From Batkoa obscura (lineage: Eukaryota > Entomophthoromycota > Entomophthoromycetes > Entomophthorales > Batkoaceae), in NCBI GenBank assembly GCA_030770535.1, contig JASVEC010000001.1:310001-374000 (forward strand): DNA of 64,000 nucleotides, given 5' to 3'. The translations under genes and the position numbers were made by a program. Below, in pieces: positions 34,219 through 45,656 of the stretch. Position 1 is the first letter of the stretch. Every line of letters begins with the position of its first letter. The notes below the pieces were generated by a model. That model searched no databases. It had not been told where the DNA came from and saw only the letters and a program-made list of their open reading frames with translations.

Positions 34219-34319
34219 TGGGTATGTTTTTTTTGGTTTCATTACTTTTTCCATCTTTTAAGCGCTATTTGAGTGGAAAGATTGTTAGTAAAATTCTTAA
34301 ACAAAAAAATACATCCCTA
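34219..34319 (+). mobile_element. MITE family 1, copy 5
   Basis: Begins TGGGTATGTTTTTTTTGG, core AAGCGCTATTTGAGTGG, ends ATACATCCCTA. Near-consensus. Confidence 0.92.
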
Positions 34320-35482
34320 TATCTTATTAATAAAATCCATCTTTATAATCAACATTGAACTTAATAATTTAATAAATTATGATGTGCTATAAGAACATGC
34401 TGCATATTTAATAAATACAAAAATATATGCTGACACAGGTAAATATTTTTCAATTTTATTTTTAATGTGCTGTTATTTTTGTTATTTTTTAGTTATTCCT
34501 TTTATAAATTAAAGCAGTAGTACCAAGAGTTGATAGTGATAGATTTATGTGGCTAAATACTCTATACTATTTATATAAATTGATTCACGTACCACATATT
34601 GTATATTTAATGAAGATAATAAATAACTATTTAAATTGGATTTATAGAAAAGAGTGAAATTAGCTTATAAAACGCCCAATGGATGGCACATTTTACAACT
34701 AACCCATCAAAGTTTCCTTTACCATCACCCAAACCTTTTTATTGGCTAAGTTCATAGGCATCTGATTTTTTTTTTCAAAATCAAAAGTAAAGATTACTAA
34801 ATGTTTTCATTATCGCTAGATTCAAATGTGATAATGAAACAAAAAATAGATTATTGCACTTTAAACCATAAGTCTGAGATAACCCAATGTTTAAGTGTAT
34901 GTTTTCATATTATCATTGGGAATTTATACATTAACACATACATTAGAGGACGTATAAGATGCGTATCAACATATATACTAGATAATAAAACTAATGTATA
35001 TAATAATGATAAGGCTAATCAACTTATGTGGCTGCATTACGCTTTCAATTTCAAGTTCATAACAACAGAACACGATTTATACATCTAGTTATATTTATAA
35101 TATAACCAAAATATAGCTAAATTATTTCTGAATGTCTTATCATAATAAAATACTTAATGTAGGAGCTGTTGGTGCTAATTATTAATATAATCGTTAAATT
35201 CTTCGAGGTGACATTACCATTGCCAATTGTGAAGGTTTTTAGACGTCTATATAAGAAAAAAAGCAAAGCATAAACTCCGATTTTTACTAGTATGACAAAT
35301 AGGGCCAACATTTATCAACCATGCCTTCTTTTTTGTAAAAAAGGCATTATGTTGTATATGTATATATTTAAATTTCCCCTTATGCCATCATTTCATTTAT
35401 TAAAATATTTAAAGCAATCATTTATAATAAGAATAGTAAAGACTCCACTTTGAAGAAGATTTTAGAATTTAGTTCACTATAG

Positions 35483-35582
35483 TGGGGATATATTTTTTTT
35501 TAAAATTTTACTAACAATCTTTTCGTTCAAATAGCGCTTAAAAACTGTTAGTAAAATTCTTAAACAAAAAAATACATCCCCA
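35483..35582. mobile_element. MITE family 1, copy 6: rearranged palindrome
   Basis: Both halves carry the same end of the element. The left half reads AAAATTTTACTAACAATC up to AAATAGCGCTTA, and the right half reads CTGTTAGTAAAATTCTTAAAC and ends ACATCCCCA. The end with GGTTTCATTAC is missing. The copy is therefore an inverted duplication able to fold into one long hairpin. Confidence 0.85.
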
Positions 35583-37573
35583 TATTTATTTTTCATCTGT
35601 CATAACTACTACAAAATAAATAAATACAATGATTATTTTTATTAAGTTTTTAGAGATTATTATTTTATATTGTTTGCTTAAATAAGATTCATATTCAAGT
35701 TTTAAGTCTATATAACTTTACCTAACTAATTTTGATTTAGCAAAAAAGGATTATTTTTCCTACCTCTTCCTCTGACTGGTTTCTTGATTCTCTATCTATA
35801 TTATCTAACCCTTCAATTTTAAACTTTCCTTACCTCTAACAACAAACCACTTGGGAGTTTAACCCCTTCAAGATTTTTATAAAAGAAGTACCTTTTGAAT
35901 TTTTATCTCTAGTTTGAAATACTAACACTAAATTAATACTGAATATATGATTATTAAATACGAATCGCTTCATATGAGATACAAACGTTAAAAAGTATAA
36001 AATCTTTCCTATAAATAATAGAACTGAAAGCTATTTAGCTTCCAACATTAAAGCTTAATGAAGTTGATACGTTTATCGCATTTTATTGCTAGATAAATCA
36101 ATATTTTTGAAACTTACTTTTTAAAATGTCAATTAGCTTGTATACACTTGTAAAACTGAGCTACAGAGCAATAAAACAATAGCCCATATTATATAACGTT
36201 TGCCCAATCTTGAATATTTATTTTAAAATTCAGCTGATTTTTTTAATATTTATTTTTAACTTTTTAAATTATTATTGAGGATAAATTGGTTAAAAAGGTA
36301 ATATTAAAAAAAAATGATATCGGCTTTTAGAAAGATTCCGAATAATACCAAATAAAGTAATATGAATTTCGATTTTTTGATCTATGATGTAATTTCATTT
36401 ACCATTACTTAAAAGCGGGGGTTGGTAAAGTGAAATTAAGTTTTGCAGCATTGCAGACGATTCAAGTCTTTTGCGAATTATTCAGCTGTTTATTTAATAA
36501 GAAAATTAAGCTAAAATATTTGAACCAAAATTATCAGGCTTCAGAAATTCGGTTAGACAAATTATTTTACTATAAAAACTACCGCTAGATAGCTCACAAA
36601 CAATTTGAAACAGAATAAAATTGCAATTTATCCATTTTCTACTAATTAACCTATTAAACTATAATATTTACTTTTTATAAAAAGCTGCAAAAAGTAATGT
36701 ACCATACTCTACTTTTAAAAGTTAGAAGATACAAACAGACCATACTATTTTATCAGAACTGCAGTACTTAAATATCTAATATATTATTTTGTAAAGTGCG
36801 TAACATTTCAATTTAAACATAAAGCTATGAACCATATAAAATTTGAATTTTACATGTTAATTTTATAAAATAAGGTAATGTTTATTGCATAACATATCGT
36901 AGAAATTTACATGAATTATAAAATAAATATATTCCTGAAGTTTTATTTCGATAATAATAATTTCATTTCAATAGATAAGGATTATCCTACTTATACTAAA
37001 AGTCATACCAAAAACATATCCAATTATTTCTGTTAGCGTCTTTCTTTATCTTTACGATAAAGCCAATTACTCCATAATTTAATAATGTATTTTTAGAATA
37101 GTTTATAATGTACATTTATTTTTAACTCACAATGTGATCTCTACGATTTTTAAGGTTAAGTGGGTTTATATTTTTTTATTTCATCAAAATCTGTCAAATC
37201 TCCCCCCCTGATAGCTCATATTGTTTGTTGACTTACTTAATTGAACATTTGTATCATTTAATAAAATATTTGATAGATAAAATGCGGATTGTGAACTAAT
37301 GACATGTCATTTCCAAAGGGTTTTTGGGTTTAAAACTTTTTATCTTGATATGATGAAAGTACATAATCTTTTGGTAATATTATAATGGTTTAAGTCTAAT
37401 AATCTCCCCCCTTCATCGTTTTTCCTCTTAACAGGAACTTTACAAAGAAATCAATAATTTTTTGTTTAATCTTTAAGCCGAAAGTAAAATCTATTATAGT
37501 TATTTTACAATATATCATTTTAACATGATTGCTTTATCAACTTCAAAGTGCTGTATTTATAAAGTGTTACACT

Positions 37574-37638
37574 ATGATATAAAATATAAATGATATAAAC
37601 GATATAAATGATATAAATGATATAAATGATATAAATAG
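37574..37638 (+). repeat. Tandem 10-bp repeat
   Basis: About five or six units of ATGATATAAA, with one unit carrying C. Confidence 0.85.
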
Positions 37639-40030
37639 TTCAGAATAATAGATATAAATAAATCTTTAGAATATGCAAAAATTTGGATGTAAAATTTATT
37701 CAATTTTCTCAAATAATATTTTGAACAAATTGCTTTAACCTTAAGTTCTATTTTGTAAAAAGCTGTGTGATAAGAAATCTAAATCATTATGAAATAAATT
37801 ATCAGTCTATTAGATATTAAACCTTTTATTTTTATTAAACTAATAAATTATTTATTAAAACATTCAAAATTACTAAAAACAGAGTAATACATTTTCTATA
37901 ACAAAATATATTAATTGCTCTTTTGAAATTTTTTTATTACTAATGATATAATTCAAAATCTCATTTGGTATGTTTTAAGCTAAAGGTGCTTTGGTATCAT
38001 AAGAACATGAATAAAGCTCCATACCATGCGTTATAATCAAATTAAATCTAAGTACTAATTTAAAAATACTCAAATAAAAATTGCGTTTATTGCAACTTTA
38101 CTATGATTTCAAATAGACATCGCTGTTTATCGCTTCTTTATAGGATCATGTATTAAGTCAACTTATAAATATCACAATATGGTCATGTATATCACAACTA
38201 GGACTATTTAAGCTACTTACGAGGTCTAATAAATTAATATTTCATTCAATATCACTAGGCTGAACATCATTTAAGATAAGTAATAATACATTGATTGGGT
38301 ATATTTTAAAATGATATATTTATTTATTCCTTACATAGTGTGATGGTAATTTATGTTCGCATTTTAGATGCCCACGTAGTCCATAACATTGAGCATACTA
38401 ATGTGGTATAAAAGTTTTATTTCTTATCTAAGCGGATAAACCAATACTTTTTTTATCTATAATACACAAATTCACTAAATTCGAAATATCTTTATAATAT
38501 GTATTCTGTAGCAAATTTCACCTGATGGCTAATGAACTCATTGTTTAAAAGTTAATAAAGCTGATGGTCAATACTGTTATTAATATAATTGATGCACTAT
38601 TATTTTAGAAATGCAGAGTTATACTTATTTAATACTGAAAGATAAAACTATTCTATCATAAATCTTATTAGTTATAATAAATCTTGGCTTTAAGTAGCAT
38701 TAAAGTTTAATGTTTTGTCTAACACTGTATCAAAAGGGCGAAGCTTTGGTAGAACTATTCTCAGGGTTCTCAGTTTGTAAGCGTTCTAAAATAGCTTAAG
38801 TAAACTTCTATAAAATAGCCTGAGTTGAACTTTATTGCTATTTTGAGCATAAAAAAACGGGCCGAATTTGAAAGCACTTAAGAAATCAAAATTTTTTTTA
38901 TAATACTATTAAATACTTTAAATATATTATTTAGCATAAACTTAAATATTAATATTAATAAAATTATACTATAAAATTATCATTGAGATTATACTTTACT
39001 ACCTACTAATACTTTGTTTTTTCCATAACGGAAGATATTCGAATAAGCTCTATAAAGTCAAAATTTTCCTCATTTAAGCAATATGGCATTCGAAAACTTG
39101 TAGGTAATTATTTTAAGCCTATTTCACCAGTAACAGGTACAGCTAAGCCTAAATAAATATGGGTGAAAAAGGTAGGCTAGCTTATTTTAAGCCTTCTAGG
39201 CATTTGTAGCACCCTTTCAGTAGAGAGTAAGGTTAATGTTTTACTTTAAACTTAAATTATATAATCCATATTTTCATAAATACAGAGTTGTTAATCTATT
39301 GAGTTTCACTCCCCCTAATCTTTAAAGCTTTGCAATTAAAGCTTAATATATTGAAAGGCCTAGAAATATTATAAATTAAAATAGGCTCATATAAAACCTT
39401 GAAGCTAAATATAGTAATATGATTTCCCCACTCTAATTTAGAATTTTGCAGTTTTTATCATTTATTCATAATGTAATGAGCGCTAATCAAACACATTTTT
39501 AACTATCTCAGTGCCAAATCGGGACCTAAACCACTATGCTTTTATAGCTTATAAGTAATTCTTGTAGGTTAAATTTGATAACATGTATATCTGCTACGTA
39601 TTACAAGTTATATTATAAACATGACTTAAAGCAATGTAAACAATGCATATTTAAGCTATTATTTCTTTACTACATTAAGATTTTCAATTACAAAAATAGA
39701 CTATAAATACAAATATAAATAAAATGATTTGATAGGGCAAATAGGCATTTAAACAAATAAGGATGAGGAGTTTTACTATTTTAATTATTATCTATAAATT
39801 CTTTTCATATCAAAACGAAGAGTGTGATCAAAACAGGAATTTTATAAAATCACCAAAATAAAATGAATAATTCTGTGTAAGTTAAGAGAAATACCAAATT
39901 TGTATTGCTAAGGTCATAGCTTTTTACTTGATCATGCTTATCTAAAAATAATGTTAATCTAAACGTCTTATTTGATTGGTCAAGTTTTATTAACTCTTTA
40001 AAATTGGTATTAACTAAGATAACGAAATGA

Positions 40031-40039
40031 TATATAAAG
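40031..40039 (+). promoter_or_regulatory. TATA box of homeodomain gene 1
   Basis: TATATAAAG followed by GGTCTG lies 88 bp before the ATG. This position suits a strong TATA promoter. Confidence 0.45.
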
Positions 40040-40126
40040 GGTCTGAAAATACAAAAATTTTAAAAAACAATTTGCATATTTATTATAACAGTATTCTAAA
40101 TACTTTTTTCAAATCTTCGTTACAAA

Positions 40127-40546
40127 ATGAAAGTTTCTTTTAACCAAGTCGATAATATTAAACCATTTAAACCACGTACCTACATTCCTAATGTAGTTAG
40201 AGCAAGAACAAAGCTCACTGAAGAGCAATTCGAGATTTTGGAAGCCTTATACAAGAAGGATTGCAATCCTTTATTAGCTATTAGAAGGGATCTCGGCAAA
40301 CGATTAAATTTACCACAAAGAGCGATTCAGATTTGGTTTCAAAATCGCAGAGCCAAATCTGTCAAAATAAATGAACCCGTCACCACTCAAAGAACACAAA
40401 AATTAGCTAAAGATCACTCCAACTATTCCTCCAAGACACCCAATTTAAGCTCTCTTTTAAGCAGCGAATCCGATAATGAACCTAAACAAAGAATATCCGA
40501 ATATTGGATGACAACAATGTCATGCTCCAAAGTTATTCCATATTGA
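40127..40546 (+). CDS. Small homeodomain transcription factor (HD1) with C-terminal SxYWxxTM motif
   Basis: This intronless protein has 139 aa. A typical 60-residue (non-TALE) homeodomain spans about 23-82: basic arm VRARTKLT, helix 1 EEQFEILEALYKKD, helix 2 LLAIRRDLGKRL, and helix 3 QRAIQIWFQNRRAKSVK with W70, F71, N73 and R75 at the invariant positions 48, 49, 51 and 53. A Ser/Lys-rich linker follows. The last 16 residues (124-139, SEYWMTTMSCSKVIPY) align without gaps with the C-termini of the homeodomain proteins at 61591 and 63918. It should bind TAAT-type DNA in the nucleus. The C-terminal peptide may recruit a partner; that is inference. It stands alone in a gene desert, with nearest neighbours about 6.8 kb upstream and 1.6 kb downstream. 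Confidence 0.92.
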   Translation: MKVSFNQVDNIKPFKPRTYIPNVVRARTKLTEEQFEILEALYKKDCNPLLAIRRDLGKRLNLPQRAIQIWFQNRRAKSVKINEPVTTQRTQKLAKDHSNYSSKTPNLSSLLSSESDNEPKQRISEYWMTTMSCSKVIPY

Positions 40547-42135
40547 ATATCTAAATTTCCTTCTACTTTATTATTTAACTGAATCAATGTACCATAACTA
40601 CTTGGTTACATAAAACTTCCCTGTATATTTAATGTTAATAAAATTTTTCCAAGTTTGCATCAGATTGTTTAATTTTCAAATATTTTTATCATGATTTAAT
40701 ATTTCAACCCTGATATTTACATCATATTTAAAAATATAATAAAATTTATTGTAAAAATAACATCACCCTTTTATAAATTGCAGTTGAAACTATAAATACG
40801 AGCTATTGAACCTTTTATTAAATGTTTGAACCTTTCTATCGTATTTGCTATATTTATTTTTAGATCAAAATTCTCCTTTATTTTATCTTTATATTAATTT
40901 CATCTTTTTATGCAAATAAAATTATAATTAAACTAAAAACTTGTCATATTTATTATTTACAAAAGTTATTCTATTTTAATCTCATTGAGTAAATAATAAT
41001 ACCAGGAATATACCAGAATGTCAATAATCTGCACACACTAAGTAAAATAAAAGATAACTACTTGGCAAATTTACATGTGGAAAGATTCTTATCTTCAGCA
41101 TTTTAATAACTATATAAATGTGTAAAAAATACTAGTAAAAAACTCCTTTTTATAATAACTAAGAATAATCCGCCCATTATCATTGAAGATTCTACAAAAA
41201 AATATAATATCACGCAATCCCACCTTAAATAAACTCTATATTGATATTGTATTGCTTTATTTTAAATTGAAGGATCACTTTTTTTGTATGTATTAATAAT
41301 ACTGCTTGTGTTATTAAATCCTCATTTTATATATTTGTTAACAATGGATTTTAAGTAGTTTATTCTTATAATATTCCACTTTAAGCTATCAATTTATCAC
41401 TAAGTTTAATACATGTGCAAAATAAGTTATTTTAACAATAACAAAAACTTAAAGATAAAACTTATCTTTAAATATTCAAAACTAGATAGTTAGATATCTG
41501 AATTCCTATTTTGATATATCGTAAATATATAAATAGTACTTTCTAAGTTATATTTTGAAAGTTGAAAAATAATACAATATTATTAATAAATTTTTTTTAA
41601 AATTTTGTTTTTTAAAGACCGAGTTTATTTTTGAAAAATAGTTGAATATTTTGAATTTACAATTTTTAACATAATTATGCCGATTTAAAAGAACTATTTG
41701 GCTTTATTTTTATGTTTAAGAATTTTACTAACAATTTTTCCGCTCAAATAGCACTTAAAGAACGGAAAAAGTGATAAAATAAAAAAAAGCATCCCCATTT
41801 ATTTTATTATTTGAAAATTTAAAAACTTTTCAATTAGCTCCTATTTTATAATTTAAATGCTTCTAATCTACAAAAATAAACTTCAATTTTAGGTTGAAAA
41901 CCTTGTATAATAATAATAAAGTATAAACTATATTTTGTAAACTAAATCAAAAATACTCCAAATATAAACAAAAGTAATTTGATTATTATAAAACAAAATT
42001 TAGCTTTTAGTTATCATAGTTTAATGATAATGTTAATAAACAATTTGTTATTGCTTTTTTCCATACGTATTCAATTTTAAATTAAAATAGAAACCCCCTT
42101 AAACTAATTAAGACTAATAAGTCGATTCACAACAT
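40547..42135. other. Intergenic region with one MITE
   Basis: 3' flank of the homeodomain gene, then AT-rich DNA with MITE copy 7. No gene is seen. Confidence 0.5.
41699..41797 (-). mobile_element. MITE family 1, copy 7
   Basis: The left end has diverged (TTGGCTTTATTTTTATG). The core AAATAGCACTTAAAG and the end AAGCATCCCCA are clear. Confidence 0.85.
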
Positions 42136-43632
42136 TTAGTAAAATTGTAAATTGAAAGAGTATTTAATTAAATCCTTACATTTACTAGTCATATTCTCGT
42201 GGTTGATTAAATTTATATTCATTGCAGCTTTGACATACGTTTTCATAGGTAACATAGTGGCACCATCATCAATCTTTTGTGAATAATAAGATGTTTCAGT
42301 ATTATAGTAATTCTTGTTAACATCTAGTGGATTAATTGGCTCAATATGTATAGGCTCGGTAATCATACTTAGAGGTCTCTGTTTATTTTATATTTATATA
42401 ATGTAAATGATATAGCTGCTGAAATTAAAATAACTTCACTTATTCCTCCTATAATTCCTCCAATCAACAAGTTATTATTATTATTACCTGTTTTATTTAT
42501 CTCCTTATCTTTGTTCTTATCCTTATTGGTATTTGTATTAATAGTCAATGTCAGTATATCGCTTATTTGGTCCCAATTAGTGACATTAAATATTTGTATT
42601 GCCATTTGACTTTTGAGAGAATGCGTCAGAAATAGGTTTAATTGATTTATTATTAAATGAATGATTAGGATTATTGATATTGATTAAAGTATAGCCAAAA
42701 GAGTTTATTAAATAATCCTTATAAGCAATAAAGCATCCTCCATTATTTAATGCAATTGTAGTGTTTAATTGTTTAAATTTGAACGATTGAAATTGGAACG
42801 GAACTCATAAATATTGACTTGAACTTTACTATCTTTCAAAATAAAATAAACTGATTTATCAAACTTTATAATAGAAAAACTCATATCATACTTAAAATCA
42901 ACCTTATTTTTCTTTATTTTATAGGTTGTTAAACATAATTCATATAATACTTTAACTTAAGCTGTCTTTCAAAAAAATAAAATTTATTGTTATTAATAAA
43001 AAGCTGCTTTATACAAAATCCTTTAGGTGGTTGATAAATTGTCTTCACCACCTTGGTTTGAGTATTAGATAACATTAACTTTGTTGGTAAAGTTGGTGTG
43101 GTTAAAAATTCATTAAAAATGTAAAGTTCGTTTAAATCCTTTTCATTTAGTAAAATATCAAATCTTTGATGATACTCAATACGGTCTTTCCAAAAATTTG
43201 ATGTATTATTTAAGTAATAAACCTGTTTAATAAAATATTCATTATCCTACTGCTTTTTTTCAATATCAAAATAACTATACTTCATCTTCATATAATCAAT
43301 ATCATCATAAAAAGTTATCAATTTTTTGTTTCCAATATAAAAAAGTGCAAGTTATGGTAATATAAACTTTGGTGGGTTAATTATATTATGTATTATCCAT
43401 TCCACGGTATTATCATATATCTTTACTCTTTTTTTCAAATCTAATTGAAATAGTTGTTTATTATCTTGCTTTATTACGTCAATATTTGGTATATGAACCA
43501 ATCCACATAAATAATACAGATCATCCTTTATTATTATACATCCCCTATGTTCTACCCTTGGTATTACTGCATTAGTTTTATGAAATAAAATACTTAAAGA
43601 TAGTAGAAATAATATAATTGTTAAAGATAGTT
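42136..43632 (-). pseudogene. Broken single-pass membrane protein gene, Kelch/beta-propeller-like ectodomain
   Basis: Read on the minus strand, the 5' end encodes a signal-peptide-like run (LTIILFLLSLSILFHKTNA) followed by HRGCIIIKDDLYYLCG, reminiscent of a Kelch/galactose-oxidase blade. Further blades follow (for example KGFCIKQLFINNNKFYFF and NNGGCFIAYKDYLINSFGYT). Then come an Asn/Lys linker, one transmembrane helix (LLIGGIIGGISEVILISAAI) and a cytoplasmic tail. The reading frame is broken: there is no ATG before the signal sequence (a stop sits just upstream), two in-frame stops occur in the first 1.1 kb (near 43350 and 43250), and at least two frame changes occur, one near 42750 and one between the ectodomain and the helix at about 42600. 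The layout signal peptide-propeller-helix-tail is that of receptor-like surface proteins. The family is inferred from weak repeats, and the gene is a young-looking pseudogene because long stretches stay open. Confidence 0.6.
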
Positions 43633-44020
43633 AACTAACGTTTTTTTAAAGTTTTTGTGATCTTTACTCTTTAGTTTGTTTTGAATTTATTAAAATTTCA
43701 TCATGTTTTTATAGTATATTATAATTTCCTAAATCATTAATTTAATTAATTAATTCAATTTGTTAAAACGTCGTACACCACTCCATTTATAGCTTAATTT
43801 TCTATACTCTTGTCCCCTTCATATCTAACATTTTTTTCTTACATTTCAATATTACCAACTTTGTGCAAGAGTTAAAAATTCAATTATTCTAAAGGAGAAA
43901 CTGTATCATACAAAAATTATAAAATTTGATTCAATTCTCAAGACAATTATAAGACCAAAGTTGCATTTAAATGAATAACAAAAAATAAATAAACAATATA
44001 AGTTTACTCTACAATCTTAT
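43633..44020. other. Intergenic region
   Basis: Upstream flank of the pseudogene and 3' flank of QDPR. Nothing recognised. Confidence 0.5.
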
Positions 44021-44949
44021 TTATTCAAATTGAGTGTTACCACCTTTAGTAACAATTCTATAAACTTTTCCGCTTTCAGATGACTTTTCCCCACAAGAGT
44101 AAGCATACAATTCACTTTAACTATTAGTATATATATATTGAATTACAATATGATTACCTAGCAATATGAGAAAGAGGAGTCCAGCTTGAAAAATCAGAAG
44201 ATGGCATATCTTTACGATTATTAGGCGTATCAAGCATAACTCTAAGATTCATATTTAAAATAAGTAGATATAAATATAAATATATTTTTACGGTGCAATG
44301 GCAATAGTCTTAGCTCCTTTTGGTAAACCGGAATTGTCTTGTGCTAAAGAGGCAGTTAACTGATGGACTGCTGCTTTGGCCATACCATAACCAATGGCAA
44401 ATGAACTACCACCCAATGCCCCAGCAGCACCAGTTAATACTAAGAGACCGTTTCTAATAATTAAATAATTAAAGTGAATAAAAATAAAAATAAAAAATTA
44501 TACTCTTTAAGGTATTTTGATGAAATATGGGAAGCGATCAAAGAAGAGTTGACACTTTGTTTCCACATTAATTCTGAAGTTTCAAAGAGTTCTAATATAA
44601 TTAGAAAAAAACAAATTGAATTATTAATAGAAACTCACCATTAGAAGAAGCGTTTCCCATAGCAAAACCACCAGCTACATTAATAATTGCATCAAATTTT
44701 CCAATCGATGAGTTTTCAAGTTGTTTTAAAATTTCTTCACTTTGTTCTTTACATTTCTTATTCAAATCTAAAATAATGGATGTTTCAGCTTCGGAATTGG
44801 TACGAGTATCGATAGAGAGTACTTTCTTTAAAATTAATTAGTATATACAATTTTGTTTTATTTTCTATTACCCATGATTTTTGTTTGAAGTAGTTAACTA
44901 AAGTTGATCCTAAAGCTCCGCTTCCTCCATAAATTAATACACTTGACAT
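44021..44949 (-). CDS. QDPR: Dihydropteridine reductase (short-chain dehydrogenase family)
   Basis: Six exons: 44872-44949, 44639-44825, 44504-44591, 44292-44453, 44158-44241, 44021-44114. They sum to 693 nt, giving 230 aa, the usual QDPR size. It reduces quinonoid dihydrobiopterin to tetrahydrobiopterin with NADH, serving pterin-dependent aromatic amino acid hydroxylases. The dinucleotide loop is [11 protein letters not shown] (about 5-15), then VLSIDTR at the end of strand 2, [13 protein letters not shown], the diagnostic [21 protein letters not shown], the catalytic YGMAK (Tyr-x3-Lys) with [10 protein letters not shown], and [20 protein letters not shown]. The C-terminus is [12 protein letters not shown]. 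Every intron junction falls inside or beside a conserved block that reads through correctly. The enzyme is widespread in animals and patchy in fungi. Confidence 0.94.
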
Positions 44950-45387
44950 TTTTGCTATTTGTTAATAAAGATAAAACTATTTTTTTATTCTTAAATTCTT
45001 TGAGTAGATATTCTATTGAAATGAAATTCTATAATATTGGAAGTTGATAGGTTCAAATGAAAGCTGATGTCACTTATTCAAGGTACTGATAAAATTAAAA
45101 TAATCATCACACAAGAATTTTTCCATTATTTTGAAAAAGATTTATTTTTTATACAGTTAAAATAAATAATTTTTATATAATATTTGTTTCTTATCTAATT
45201 GATATAAAATTTATTAATTTATATTAAAAATAGAATTTAAATGGAAATTATTAAAGTCGAAAACTTATTATTTGAGTATTCTTTAAAATTTTATTATATT
45301 AACTATTATTAATTTATTTAATATCATATTAAAAACATAATTTGAAATTATATACTTAGATACTTAGACTTATCTTCAAGTATTATA

Positions 45388-45487
45388 TGGGGGTGTTTTT
45401 TTGGTTTCATTACTTTTTCCATTTTTTAAGTGCTATTTCAGCGGAAAGATTGTTAGTAAAATTCTTAAACAAAAAAATACATCCCCA
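45388..45487 (+). mobile_element. MITE family 1, copy 8
   Basis: Begins TGGGGGTGTTTTTTTGG, core AAGTGCTATTTCAGCGG, ends ATACATCCCCA. The ends match each other closely and TA flanks both sides. Confidence 0.93.
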
Positions 45488-45589
45488 TATATTCAATGTT
45501 CTATATCTCTAAGTTTAAAAGTTTGGTTCAAATTAAAAACAAAATTTATCATTTCACTTATTTGAAATAAAAATATTAAAAAATTATTA

Positions 45590-45619
45590 TTTTATTTTAT
45601 TTTATTTTATTTTATTTTA
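45590..45619 (+). repeat. (TTTTA)n microsatellite
   Basis: About five to six pentamer units just downstream of the transporter stop codon. Confidence 0.85.
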
Positions 45620-45656
45620 ATAATAATAAAAAAGGTATTATATTCAATTAATATAA

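Larger units (their letters stand above)
33311..40126. other. 6.8-kb gene desert with two MITEs
   Basis: Apart from MITE copies 5 and 6 and a short tandem repeat (37574-37638), no supported gene, RNA or element is seen. The open stretch 34801-35088 has no protein-like pattern. From about 35.6 to 40 kb the DNA is non-repetitive and free of MITEs, and looks less extreme in AT content than the intergenic DNA at 20-22 kb. Confidence 0.5.
44950..45656. other. Intergenic region with one MITE
   Basis: QDPR promoter, MITE copy 8 and a (TTTTA)n tract (45590-45619) before the 3' end of the transporter gene. Confidence 0.5.

Noticed and set aside
34801-35088. 95-codon plus-strand frame in the gene desert
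   Set aside because: It lacks any domain or convincing protein pattern and has no upstream or downstream support; judged a chance frame.
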